Shown one piece after another: positions 1 through 5,933 of a stretch of DNA of 39,664 nucleotides. This DNA is from a virus. The DNA lies in the IMG/VR virus record IMGVR_UViG_3300028392_000135, positions 1 to 39,664 of that record, one strand, 5' to 3'. The position numbers and the translations under genes were made by a program. A model generated the notes under the pieces. That model was given only the letters and a program-made list of their open reading frames with translations, was not told the origin of the DNA and did no database searches. How positions within the stretch are numbered: the stretch's first letter is position 1; each line of letters opens with the position of its first letter.

Positions 1-117
1 GATGTGGCAGACTTGAAGCGCCGCATCAAACACAACCTTCACCTGTCGCGTGTCTACGCGAAGGAAGCGGCGACCCTCACGAAGCGGCTGGCAGCGTTAG
101 ACAAAGACAACAAATAA
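1..117 (+). CDS. Small charged hypothetical protein (5' end cut by window edge)
   Basis: These are the last 38 codons of a 46-residue protein whose complete copy lies at the other end of the window (39450-39590). The protein is charged and probably alpha-helical, rich in Lys, Arg, Asp and Ala, with no cysteine and no membrane segment. No family is recognised. Its stop codon TAA is fused to the next Shine-Dalgarno (TAAGGAGC), a joint that recurs in this locus. Confidence 0.6.
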   Translation, partial: DVADLKRRIKHNLHLSRVYAKEAATLTKRLAALDKDNK

Positions 118-122
118 GGAGC
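1..122. repeat. Terminal direct repeat, left copy (part 1)
   Basis: These 122 bases are identical to 39474-39595. Together with the second matching block (597-673) they show that the two ends of the window overlap, as expected when a circular or circularly permuted genome is linearised. The identity stops just after the octamer TAAGGAGC, where the right-hand copy jumps to the sequence found at 605. Confidence 0.97.
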
Positions 123-170
123 GATGAAATGTACGAGACAACGCCACCGCCTTCCGGCGGAATGTAAAAC

Positions 171-341
171 ATGAGAAAGCCTTCTTGGGAAATACGCATT
201 GGTCTAGCGATGATGGGCAGCCTTATGCTTGTCGTTGAAGGAATTGTTATTGCCGCTCCGTTTAGCAGCGTGTGGCCCGCGATTATTTCCGCGCCGTTTT
301 GCCTGACAATAGCGTTTCTATATTTCAAAGAAGCCATTTAG
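171..341 (+). CDS. Small two-helix membrane protein in the variable cassette
   Basis: The reading frame encodes 56 residues. A short basic N-terminus (MRKPSWEIR) is followed by a hydrophobic stretch at about residues 10-30 and a second at about 36-53, so an inner-membrane hairpin is likely. There is no strong ribosome-binding site directly upstream; translation may be coupled to a 12-codon frame that starts at 129 behind an AAGGAG. The whole gene is missing from the allele seen at the right end of the window, so it is dispensable. Function unknown. Confidence 0.5.
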   Translation: MRKPSWEIRIGLAMMGSLMLVVEGIVIAAPFSSVWPAIISAPFCLTIAFLYFKEAI

Positions 342-353
342 GGAGCCGGGACG

Positions 354-434
354 ATGCAGGAACTTCTAATCGGAGAGACGACCACAAGATTTAGGAGTGT
401 CCGAAATACGTATACAAACTTCGGACAAAAATAA
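354..434 (+). CDS. Possible 26-residue peptide in the variable cassette
   Basis: A short frame with a GGGAG upstream encodes a hydrophilic peptide rich in Thr and Arg, and its TAA stop is fused to the next AAGGAG. It is supported only by its position between two better small genes and by the stop/Shine-Dalgarno fusion; no family is recognised. It lies inside the 482-bp segment that the other allele lacks. Confidence 0.3.
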   Translation: MQELLIGETTTRFRSVRNTYTNFGQK

Positions 435-443
435 GGAGCGACC

Positions 444-599
444 ATGCGCGCGAATGGGTATTACTGGATACAGTTGGAAGATGACACCAAATGGCAACCC
501 GCCGAGTTCGAGGACGGCGTGTGGTGGGTCATAGGGTCAGGGGATAAGTGGCCGGAACACGAAATTCACGCCAGTTCTAAAATAGAATATTCAAACTAA
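444..599 (+). CDS. Small Trp-rich phage protein in the variable cassette
   Basis: This 51-residue protein has a good AAGGAG ribosome-binding site 6 bases before ATG. The pattern YYW-hydrophobic-Q-L, then WQPAEF and WWVIGSG, resembles small phage proteins of unknown role that contain two tryptophan clusters (DUF551-like layout); this is recognition by pattern, not a firm family assignment. It is acidic, soluble and lacks cysteine. Its TAA stop overlaps the octamer TAAGGAGC that carries the Shine-Dalgarno of the methyltransferase gene. The gene is absent from the shorter allele. Confidence 0.6.
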   Translation: MRANGYYWIQLEDDTKWQPAEFEDGVWWVIGSGDKWPEHEIHASSKIEYSN

Positions 600-673
600 G
601 GAGCCGCCGTGCATCAGTCGCAGTTAGCGCCAGCAGAAAACAAATTCCACCGGGGCAACGGTGAGGATGGAAA
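597..673. repeat. Terminal direct repeat, left copy (part 2)
   Basis: These 77 bases are identical to 39588-39664, the last bases of the window. In the right-hand copy this block follows directly after the 1-122 block, sharing the octamer TAAGGAGC, so the 482 bases between the two octamers are absent there. It includes the ribosome-binding site, the GTG start and the first codons of the methyltransferase gene. Confidence 0.97.
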
Positions 674-1106
674 GCACTATTGGCTGACGCCGAAGGCGCT
701 CTATGACGAACTGGATGCCGAGTTTCATTTCGACTTCGACCCGTGCCCGTATCCCAAGCCTCCGGGCTTCGACGGCCTGACCTGCGAGTGGGGCCAATCG
801 AATTACGTCAACCCGCCCTTTGGACCCATCCCGCCGCCGAGCGGTAAGGGGCGCAAGATCGGCCCGACCGGCTGGATGCGGAAGGCGATCATCGAGCAGG
901 CCAAGGGCAAGCTGGTGGTGCTGGTGTACCCGGTCGATAAGTGGGTCCTGATGATGACGAAGGCTATGGGTATTGCCGAGATCAGGAACCTTGGCGACGT
1001 GCGCTGGTGCGCCATCGAGGACGGATCCACCGGCAATGGCACCGGGCGGCACATCGCCTGTTTTATCCTGCGCCCGAAACCGTCTAACCACGATCTTGTG
1101 AAGTAG
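609..1106 (+). CDS. dam: Phage DNA N6-adenine methyltransferase (Dam type)
   Basis: The 165-residue product matches the phage Dam family (DNA N6-adenine methyltransferase, PF05869 type). It would transfer a methyl group from SAM to adenine N6 and so protect phage DNA from restriction or alter regulation. Visible signs are WLTPKALYDEL near the N-terminus, the FDFDPCP segment at 41-47 typical of the cofactor pocket, and the catalytic NPPF motif at 68-71. The C-terminal half keeps the conserved strand ending in FILRP. Length is normal for this family. The start is GTG, chosen because AAGGAG lies 5 bases upstream. It sits directly downstream of the variable cassette, and the rearranged allele keeps its ribosome-binding site intact. 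The recognition sequence cannot be read from the gene. Confidence 0.9.
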   Translation: MHQSQLAPAENKFHRGNGEDGKHYWLTPKALYDELDAEFHFDFDPCPYPKPPGFDGLTCEWGQSNYVNPPFGPIPPPSGKGRKIGPTGWMRKAIIEQAKGKLVVLVYPVDKWVLMMTKAMGIAEIRNLGDVRWCAIEDGSTGNGTGRHIACFILRPKPSNHDLVK

Positions 1107-1118
1107 AGGAGCAGGGCC

Positions 1119-1286
1119 GTGACCTACGCGGAAATTCTCGCAGAACTTCGGACGTTTGAGACAACGGAGTTTCGCAGCGAGCCGGAACTGAAAGAGCAGT
1201 TGGCGGCACAAACCTATGACGCGGTTGTGGCGTTATTGACAAAGCTTGCCGACAAAGAATTGTCTACGTTTATGGAACAGGATTAA
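1119..1286 (+). CDS. Small helical hypothetical protein
   Basis: This 55-residue frame starts at GTG behind AGAGGAG, 12 bases after the methyltransferase stop, and is probably co-transcribed with it. The product is acidic and strongly helical (repeated E/L/A), with no cysteine or membrane segment. It ends just before the hairpin that separates the rightward genes from the leftward late operon. No family is recognised. Confidence 0.5.
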   Translation: MTYAEILAELRTFETTEFRSEPELKEQLAAQTYDAVVALLTKLADKELSTFMEQD

Positions 1287-1287
1287 G

Positions 1288-1315
1288 GGGCTGGCGTAGC
1301 TACTTAGGCCAGCCC
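1288..1315. terminator. Hairpin at the convergence of early and late transcription
   Basis: GGGCTGGC at 1288-1295 pairs perfectly with GCCAGCCC at 1308-1315 around a 12-base loop. It lies exactly where the rightward genes end and the leftward spanin gene ends, so it could stop transcription from both sides. There is no clear U tract on either strand, and the hairpin includes the last codons of Rz1, so the terminator role is an inference. Confidence 0.5.
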
Positions 1316-1578
1316 GCAACCGTCTGGCGGACAGAAGAAAGCCTAGCGCGGCAATCCTCGCCGGCAACCCGCACCGCTTCGGTAAACTGCGCCAAAGCTA
1401 CATCGGTCAGGATAACGCCTGGGACGGGCTCTGGGCTGCAATTGAGGAAATTGCTTGGCACAACAGGATATACGTTGCGAACCTCAACGACCGTCTGGAT
1501 TACCGGCTTCTCTGGCCCGCAAGCTGTTAACGTAACTTGGAGCGCTAAAATTAGCAGGCACAATGCTTTATGAGGCAC
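1300..1578 (-). CDS. Rz1-like outer-membrane spanin lipoprotein (o-spanin)
   Basis: The 92-residue product begins with a basic and hydrophobic signal peptide ending in the lipobox LTAC (lipidated Cys20). A Pro/Val-rich linker and a short helical tail follow. This is the o-spanin pattern: a lipoprotein in the outer membrane that binds the inner-membrane spanin and fuses the membranes at the end of lysis. The GTG start is preferred because a near-perfect GGAGGTGAT lies upstream, inside the last codons of the HNH gene. Unusually it is not next to, nor nested in, the Rz gene: an HNH-type gene of about 490 bases lies between them. It is the last gene of the late operon. Confidence 0.8.
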   Translation of the reverse strand: MPHKALCLLILALQVTLTACGPEKPVIQTVVEVRNVYPVVPSNFLNCSPEPVPGVILTDVALAQFTEAVRVAGEDCRARLSSVRQTVAGWPK

Positions 1579-2053
1579 GGCGCATCACCTCCGCGAAAGC
1601 GCTAATTTCTATAAAATCTGCAACCGCCCGCAGTTCTACCGGGTCAACACAGTCGCATTTTAATCTGTTAGCCCTGAAAGAAATTACAACTACATTTCCC
1701 CGAACATAGCCTTTAGACGGAACAATTCTGTCTAAACTCGGAGAACTTGATTGGCAGCCCTTAGAATGCCCAAAAACCAGTTTTATTCCTAAAATTGGGC
1801 AGATTTCAGGGACAATTACATCTGAGATATCAAGGTCAAATGGGAGGTTATACTTTTTTGCCCTAAATTTTGCGGATTTTATGGCCGCGCCGCGCCACGC
1901 AATGGGGTCTTTACGAAGCGCTGCATTTCTGCGGCGGCTATCCTGTAGATTTTTTTCGCGGTAAAGAGGGTCGGTTTTATATCTAAATGCCAGATAAAGC
2001 CTGTTTTTCTCGGCCCTTTGTTGGTTTTGCTCCGGGGTCCTTTTTTTTCTCAT
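1568..2053 (-). CDS. HNH/His-Me-finger-like endonuclease inserted between Rz and Rz1
   Basis: The 161-residue protein has a very basic N-terminal half (KKRTPEQNQQRAEKNRLY and later RRRNAA) and a C-terminal block CPILGIKL, then SPSLDRI, GYVRGNVVVIS and RANRLK. That block is shared by phage HNH-type nucleases and their relatives. Such free-standing genes are often homing-type mobile elements that cut phage DNA lacking the insert. The start lies 4 bases after the Rz stop, and its last codons overlap the Rz1 start and carry the Rz1 ribosome-binding site. The local sequence is visibly richer in A and T than its neighbours, which fits recent acquisition. Nuclease activity is inferred. Confidence 0.65.
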   Translation of the reverse strand: MRKKRTPEQNQQRAEKNRLYLAFRYKTDPLYREKNLQDSRRRNAALRKDPIAWRGAAIKSAKFRAKKYNLPFDLDISDVIVPEICPILGIKLVFGHSKGCQSSSPSLDRIVPSKGYVRGNVVVISFRANRLKCDCVDPVELRAVADFIEISAFAEVMRRAS

Positions 2054-2057
2054 GGCA

Positions 2058-2474
2058 TTAGTTCTCTGGATGCGAAGCGCGCAATTTATTTAAATATGAT
2101 AAACTTACTGGACCCAACAACCTAGTGTTTTCCGGCTTTGCCAACCTCAGAATTGTCTGGAGGTCCTTATTTTTGACATCAGCCAAAGCCTGAGTCTCCT
2201 GCAATTCCCTTTGTAGCCTGTCATTAGCCTCTTGGAGGCGGATTTGCTGTTCTAGGGCGTTAGCTGTCGCCTTGGCCGCGTTTGCCGCTGTGGAGGCTGC
2301 GTAGGAGGCGTATTCTTCACGCACCTTGGCAGTTTCCAGCCGCGCCTCTGCAATCGTGCCAGCATCCCAGCGGTGTGCCATATATGCACCACTCAAGCCA
2401 GCGACCAATACCCCGCCAACCATAGCGATAATCTTTAGCTGCGGGACGCCAGGGATCAGATCAATTAGGCTCAT
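2058..2474 (-). CDS. Rz-like inner-membrane spanin (i-spanin)
   Basis: The 138-residue product has an N-terminal membrane anchor at about residues 15-33 and then a long Ala/Glu/Gln-rich coiled coil, the layout of Rz spanins. It would span the periplasm from the inner membrane and join the outer-membrane lipoprotein Rz1. The first ATG in frame (MSLIDLIP) is chosen: the longer frame starts at TTG inside the upstream protease-like gene with no ribosome-binding site. A GAGG lies about 12 bases upstream. The partner Rz1 gene is displaced downstream by an HNH-type gene. Assignment rests on topology and the lysis context. Confidence 0.8.
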   Translation of the reverse strand: MSLIDLIPGVPQLKIIAMVGGVLVAGLSGAYMAHRWDAGTIAEARLETAKVREEYASYAASTAANAAKATANALEQQIRLQEANDRLQRELQETQALADVKNKDLQTILRLAKPENTRLLGPVSLSYLNKLRASHPEN

Positions 2475-2487
2475 GGCGCATAGTACC

Positions 2488-2829
2488 TCAAAATGTCTTT
2501 GGGTCAAAGCAGCCGTGGGCGAGGCATACCCGCCTTGCCATTGCCTGAAAGCTGGCCCCGTGGGTGTCTTTCTTGCCCGTCAAATGCTGCCTGTAATGGA
2601 TCATTTCATGGCACATGACCGATAGCAGGGTGACCGTAGTGCCGGCGCCATTGGCGGATACCCGGATTACCGGACGCCCCTTCTCTATGCCAAAGTCGGC
2701 ATGAATGGCCGGATTGCGTATTATTTTAAACTTGACAACGTGCGCTGGTGGCATTTTCCACGCCTTAAATGGCTCCACAGACCGCAGGAAGGTGTAAGAC
2801 GCCGCCAGCAGATCCGGGGTGAGCTTCAT
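2488..2829 (-). CDS. SprT-like zinc metalloprotease
   Basis: The 113-residue product carries HEMIH at 74-78 and a third histidine at 90 in a DTHG context, which matches the zinc site of SprT-like proteins (HExxH plus a downstream His, then a conserved F in the following helix). SprT/Spartan relatives cut proteins, including proteins crosslinked to DNA; phage members are mostly uncharacterised. It lacks a signal peptide and so acts in the cytoplasm. Its start overlaps the stop of the tiny membrane gene (ATGA), and Rz follows 13 bases later, so it is embedded in the lysis genes. A role in lysis is not shown by the sequence. Confidence 0.75.
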   Translation of the reverse strand: MKLTPDLLAASYTFLRSVEPFKAWKMPPAHVVKFKIIRNPAIHADFGIEKGRPVIRVSANGAGTTVTLLSVMCHEMIHYRQHLTGKKDTHGASFQAMARRVCLAHGCFDPKTF

Positions 2830-2969
2830 TTGAGTGCCCCGATGAAGCCAACATTGGCAATGGCATACCCCGCCCAGACAATGCCCATCCAGGGCTGGCC
2901 CTTGGTAAACTGGTCCGCGGCCACGCCCAGGTACATCAGCGTAACAATTGCCAATAGCCCGCCGCTCAT
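2826..2969 (-). CDS. Tiny two-helix membrane protein in the lysis cluster
   Basis: This 47-residue frame is joined by ATGA overlaps to both neighbours, which is strong evidence that it is translated. It has hydrophobic stretches at about residues 4-18 and 27-45 with a short polar turn between them (DQFTKGQPW). Size and location allow an accessory holin or antiholin role beside the 68-residue holin further upstream, but no family is recognised and the role is open. Confidence 0.6.
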   Translation of the reverse strand: MSGGLLAIVTLMYLGVAADQFTKGQPWMGIVWAGYAIANVGFIGALK

Positions 2970-3184
2970 GGGTAGCGCCTCTGCATGACCCGTGAAATTT
3001 TACGGCTTAGCTCATCTAGATCGTCGTCAAAGTGCTGCGTGGACTTGTCCGACCGCCAGATAAAGACCCCGCACGGCTTGCCGCTCTTAGGGTCAAAGTC
3101 CACCTTGGCGTTAAACTCAGGCGCCCCGTCACGCTTGGCCATGTAGGTGATAATCTCCGCCGGCCATCTGTCTGTCTTAGGCAT
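2966..3184 (-). CDS. Hypothetical protein, 72 residues
   Basis: The frame overlaps the stop of the metallophosphoesterase gene by 8 bases and is joined to the next gene by ATGA, so it belongs to the operon. The protein is basic and soluble, with several Trp and a likely C-terminal helix (DDDLDELSRKISRVMQRR). No membrane segment, cysteine cluster or known motif is seen. Function unknown. Confidence 0.6.
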   Translation of the reverse strand: MPKTDRWPAEIITYMAKRDGAPEFNAKVDFDPKSGKPCGVFIWRSDKSTQHFDDDLDELSRKISRVMQRRYP

Positions 3185-4358
3185 CTAGCATCTCCGGCGT
3201 CACGGTATTACGGGCCACAAGACCGTACTTTATATGGTACGTCATGGCAGTAGCCTCGCGCTCGCTAATCCATCCACCACGGGCGGCGTAGGCGTCACGG
3301 GCAGCCAAAGTCGGGTGCTGCACGACCTTCATGCCAGGATGCTCCTTTTCCTCAGTATGGTGCCTGTGCCCGGCATGGGCGTACCGCTTTTTCGTCAGCC
3401 CCCACATGGCCGGGTATTGCGAGGCAAAAAGCAACGGCAACTGCGCGTTCTTGGACAAATGCCCGTGGTGGAACGCCAGCATCGTTTCCCCATGCTGGTA
3501 GACGTAGTACGGCAACGCGGTGGTATCGACCGTAATGCGGGGCTCTTTCTCGTATAACGCCGCAAACATGTGCCGCAGCCATACGCTGGACGCCATGTCG
3601 TGGTTGCCCTCAGCCATGACCACATGCACAACCTCATGCCGCGCCAGGGCCATGTCTATGATTGTGCGCAGCATCCTTATGGCCGCGCTAACCAGCTTTG
3701 AATAGCGCCCGTCGGCGTCCAGAAGGTGTCCGTGCTGGGGCGTAACCGCGCTTAAAGAGTCATAATGCAGGAAATCGCCAAGCTGGTTTACTATGCCAAT
3801 ATGCGCCATTGGCGTTGACGCTATCATTTGCTCAAAGCAGCCGGTCAACGTGCGTTCCGCTATCTTCAGATCCCAGTCCGCGTCCTGCGTTTCCGTCTTT
3901 GCGGCCAACATACCAGCGTGGTAATCCGTAATCGTATAGACGTTGCAAAGGTCCGCATTTGTGACCAGCGGCTTAGAAAGCGGCGCCAGGCGCGGTATGT
4001 CCTCCGCCATAGCCTCCGCAGCGGCCTTGAACATCTCCGCCTGCCTAGCGGCGTCAACGGCAGATTTCACCCACTGCCCAGCGGGGTTGCCTTCCTTGTC
4101 GTAATAGGTGGATACGCCCTTGACGATATAGCCGTCTGGGACAGGCTTAGTCATGGCATGTTCGGGGCTATAGCCCTGCTTGGCCGCGTGTACCTTCAAC
4201 GCTATCAGGGATCGCCGCACAATGTCGTGCGATACATTTGCTGCCCGCGCCGCTGCTCTTAACCCGCCAGTCTCATTGAGAAGGTCTAGGTATTCCGCCT
4301 GTATAGGCGTGGCCCACTCTCTGAGCCGGGGGTCCATATGCGCCCCCGGTTTGGTCAT
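3177..4358 (-). CDS. Metallophosphoesterase with N-terminal helix-turn-helix
   Basis: The 393-residue product joins two parts. Residues about 12-60 look like a helix-turn-helix (GGLRAAARAANVSHDIVRRSL). Residues about 140-380 form a calcineurin-like phosphoesterase with TDYHAG, LGDFLHYDS, EGNHDM, FHHGH and AGHRHH, which supply the expected Asp, Asn and His ligands of a two-metal site. Such enzymes hydrolyse phosphodiesters or phosphomonoesters; the phage substrate is unknown and could be nucleic acid or a nucleotide signal. The start is set by the ATGA overlap with the upstream gene; a longer frame would run into that gene. It lies between holin-type genes and the spanin region, an unexpected place for a soluble nucleotide enzyme. 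Confidence 0.85.
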   Translation of the reverse strand: MTKPGAHMDPRLREWATPIQAEYLDLLNETGGLRAAARAANVSHDIVRRSLIALKVHAAKQGYSPEHAMTKPVPDGYIVKGVSTYYDKEGNPAGQWVKSAVDAARQAEMFKAAAEAMAEDIPRLAPLSKPLVTNADLCNVYTITDYHAGMLAAKTETQDADWDLKIAERTLTGCFEQMIASTPMAHIGIVNQLGDFLHYDSLSAVTPQHGHLLDADGRYSKLVSAAIRMLRTIIDMALARHEVVHVVMAEGNHDMASSVWLRHMFAALYEKEPRITVDTTALPYYVYQHGETMLAFHHGHLSKNAQLPLLFASQYPAMWGLTKKRYAHAGHRHHTEEKEHPGMKVVQHPTLAARDAYAARGGWISEREATAMTYHIKYGLVARNTVTPEMLDA

Positions 4359-4570
4359 CGATGGAACACCGCATACAGGGCAGCAGCTATGCCACAAATC
4401 CAGCCGATCAACCCGCCAATAAGCAGGACGGCTTGGAAGAAGCCGCCGCCTTGGGCAGCTACCTTTTCCAATGCCTTAAGTGATAGCTTTATTTCGCCAA
4501 CATTGTCCTTGATCTGATGCACTTCGCTCTCAAGAGTGGCAAGCCGCTCTTCATTCGATGGCATGGGCAT
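4355..4570 (-). CDS. XhlA-like coiled-coil membrane protein (holin-associated)
   Basis: The 71-residue product has an N-terminal amphipathic coiled coil (about residues 5-40) and one C-terminal membrane helix (about 44-68). This is the layout of the haemolysin XhlA family, which in some phages works with a holin and endolysin in lysis. It directly follows the holin gene and overlaps the phosphoesterase start by ATGA. The assignment is by architecture and context; it could also be another accessory lysis membrane protein. Confidence 0.6.
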   Translation of the reverse strand: MPMPSNEERLATLESEVHQIKDNVGEIKLSLKALEKVAAQGGGFFQAVLLIGGLIGWICGIAAALYAVFHR

Positions 4571-4571
4571 G

Positions 4572-4778
4572 TCAGCTAGCCGGTTTATTCTGGTCGATTA
4601 ATCGGCCCAGCACAATGCAGCCAATGATTGCGGCGCCAACATAGTGCTGAACATCGTCACTAACCCAGCTTTTTAGCTCAGGCATGGACGCCATAATGAT
4701 CTGCCCAGCGGCGGCAACAACAGCAAGTTGTACAGAAAGCCACTTCCACGCAGCAGTCCAGTTACTAACTAATTTCAT
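4572..4778 (-). CDS. Holin
   Basis: The 68-residue protein begins KLVSNWTAAWKWLSVQ and has two hydrophobic helices (about residues 14-31 and 44-60), with an Asp-rich turn and a short polar tail. This is the pattern of a widespread small phage holin family (DUF7940-like). It would form lesions in the inner membrane and release the endolysin, which has no signal peptide. Its start overlaps the end of the endolysin gene by 14 bases, so the two are translated together. Confidence 0.8.
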   Translation of the reverse strand: MKLVSNWTAAWKWLSVQLAVVAAAGQIIMASMPELKSWVSDDVQHYVGAAIIGCIVLGRLIDQNKPAS

Positions 4779-5193
4779 TGTTTATGCTCCATAGAATGGC
4801 TTCTTTATGACGCCGGTTGGTTAGTCCTGGCTGCACTTTCCCATTGTCGTGGTCCCAGCGAAGCATTTGCGTTGGTATTTTATCAATACCATGCGACAGC
4901 ATCGTTTGCAACGCGCCGGCGCCTAGATTGAACGTAAATGATACAAGCGCCGCAAACTGATTGTCCGTCAGCGGGGCCTTGACAAGCCTTGATACGTCGC
5001 TTTCGGCCGACACCAAATCCTCCTCAAGCCAGTGTTCAGCCTGGGCCGGATTGCAGATGTCGCCCTGCTTGACGCCCTTGGTATGACCGTAGCCTATCGT
5101 CCAAACCTTGCCCGTATCAGCATACGCATGGTCACGGTAGCCCTCACTCTCTTTGATGAGCGCCAAGCCAGCGTGGTTGATGATACGGGCCAT
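4765..5193 (-). CDS. Endolysin, GH24 (T4/P21-type) lysozyme
   Basis: The 142-residue product matches GH24 muramidases, which cut the MurNAc-GlcNAc bonds of peptidoglycan. The catalytic triad spacing is complete: Glu17 in ESEG, Asp26 in YADTG and Thr32 in WTIGYGHT (Glu-9-Asp-6-Thr as in T4 lysozyme). The conserved LTDNQFAALVSFTFNLG segment follows. There is no signal or SAR sequence at the N-terminus, so export needs the holin next door. The start overlaps the fibre stop (TAATG). Confidence 0.92.
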   Translation of the reverse strand: MARIINHAGLALIKESEGYRDHAYADTGKVWTIGYGHTKGVKQGDICNPAQAEHWLEEDLVSAESDVSRLVKAPLTDNQFAALVSFTFNLGAGALQTMLSHGIDKIPTQMLRWDHDNGKVQPGLTNRRHKEAILWSINNEIS

Positions 5194-5891
5194 TACCTTG
5201 CTTCTAACGCTTCAATACGAGCCTTAGCTTCTTTTAGCGCGGCAACAAGCAGCGGAATGACATCAGTAGTACGCAACATCAGGAACCCGTCTGCATCCTC
5301 GTCCACAGCTTGCGGTAGCACTGCCTGAACAGACTGCGCCGACATGAAAGACCTGTCAGCGGCTTCGTCGTCTGTTAGATACCGTCCAGTTCCGGTTTTT
5401 ATCTCCGCAACTTTATTCAACGCATTGACGAACGGCGCAAATGGCGTTTTCTTACGTTCGTCTGAAATAGCCGCCCAAGAGGTCGCGCCAGAAGCAAGGC
5501 GGACACCGTTTGAAGTCGCAACAACGTCAATATAATCGTTGTTACTAATGCCGCGAAACGTGAAATTGCATGTAAAACCAAACTGCGTGTCTGCAAATCC
5601 GGCAATGCCCGTGACAGCGCCGGTCGCCGCAAGCGTCGTGACTGTAGCAGCGCGCCCGTAACTCAGCGCATCGCCAGTCGTCGTGGCCGCAGCGATGCCC
5701 GTCGCCTTGTAGCCGCCGAACGGGATATCGGCCGTAACGGTCGTCTGTCCGTTTTTCGTAATGCAAGTGCTAAGCCCCGTCGCCAGGTCCGCGGTCAGGG
5801 CGTTGAACGCCGTGTCCGTTGCGATGGTGTTGTACACGACGGGCTGGCCCGCCGAATTGCAAGTAAAAGTACCACTCCCATTGAACGACAT
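5193..5891 (-). CDS. Tail fibre or spike protein with S74 chaperone domain
   Basis: The 232-residue protein has a Thr/Ala/Gly-rich, beta-type N-terminal and central region and a C-terminal intramolecular chaperone domain of the endosialidase type (peptidase S74). The domain is recognised by SDERKKTPF with the conserved Ser-Asp pair near residue 145, and by the helical end VIPLLVAALKEAKARIEALE. Such domains help fibres trimerise and then cut themselves off at the serine. The protein is short for a fibre and has no visible receptor-binding or depolymerase domain, so it may be only a distal part or a short tail fibre. A good GGAAAG site precedes the start. Confidence 0.8.
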   Translation of the reverse strand: MSFNGSGTFTCNSAGQPVVYNTIATDTAFNALTADLATGLSTCITKNGQTTVTADIPFGGYKATGIAAATTTGDALSYGRAATVTTLAATGAVTGIAGFADTQFGFTCNFTFRGISNNDYIDVVATSNGVRLASGATSWAAISDERKKTPFAPFVNALNKVAEIKTGTGRYLTDDEAADRSFMSAQSVQAVLPQAVDEDADGFLMLRTTDVIPLLVAALKEAKARIEALEAR

Positions 5892-5914
5892 GTTTACTTT
5901 CCTTTTCCGTTGTA

Positions 5915-5929
5915 AGGCATGTGATGCCT
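5915..5929. other. Short hairpin between ejection and fibre genes
   Basis: AGGCAT and ATGCCT form a perfect 6-bp stem around a 3-base loop in one of the few intergenic gaps of the late operon. There is no U tract. It could be an RNA-processing or attenuation signal that adjusts fibre and lysis expression; this is a guess from position. Confidence 0.3.
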
Positions 5930-5933
5930 CCTA

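Noticed and set aside
129-167. 12-codon frame behind AAGGAG in the variable cassette
   Set aside because: It is too short to support by itself; noted only as a possible translational coupler for the membrane gene at 171.
624-1211. 195-residue frame on the minus strand
   Set aside because: It is the antisense shadow of the methyltransferase gene, with Arg/Pro/His-rich composition and no ribosome-binding site.
2038-2053. Programmed frameshift at the A8 run at the start of the HNH-type gene
   Set aside because: The run lies within the first five codons and both alternative frames stop quickly; there is no fusion product to gain.
5193-5891. Diversity-generating retroelement acting on the fibre gene
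   Set aside because: No reverse transcriptase gene or template/variable repeat pair was seen anywhere in the window.
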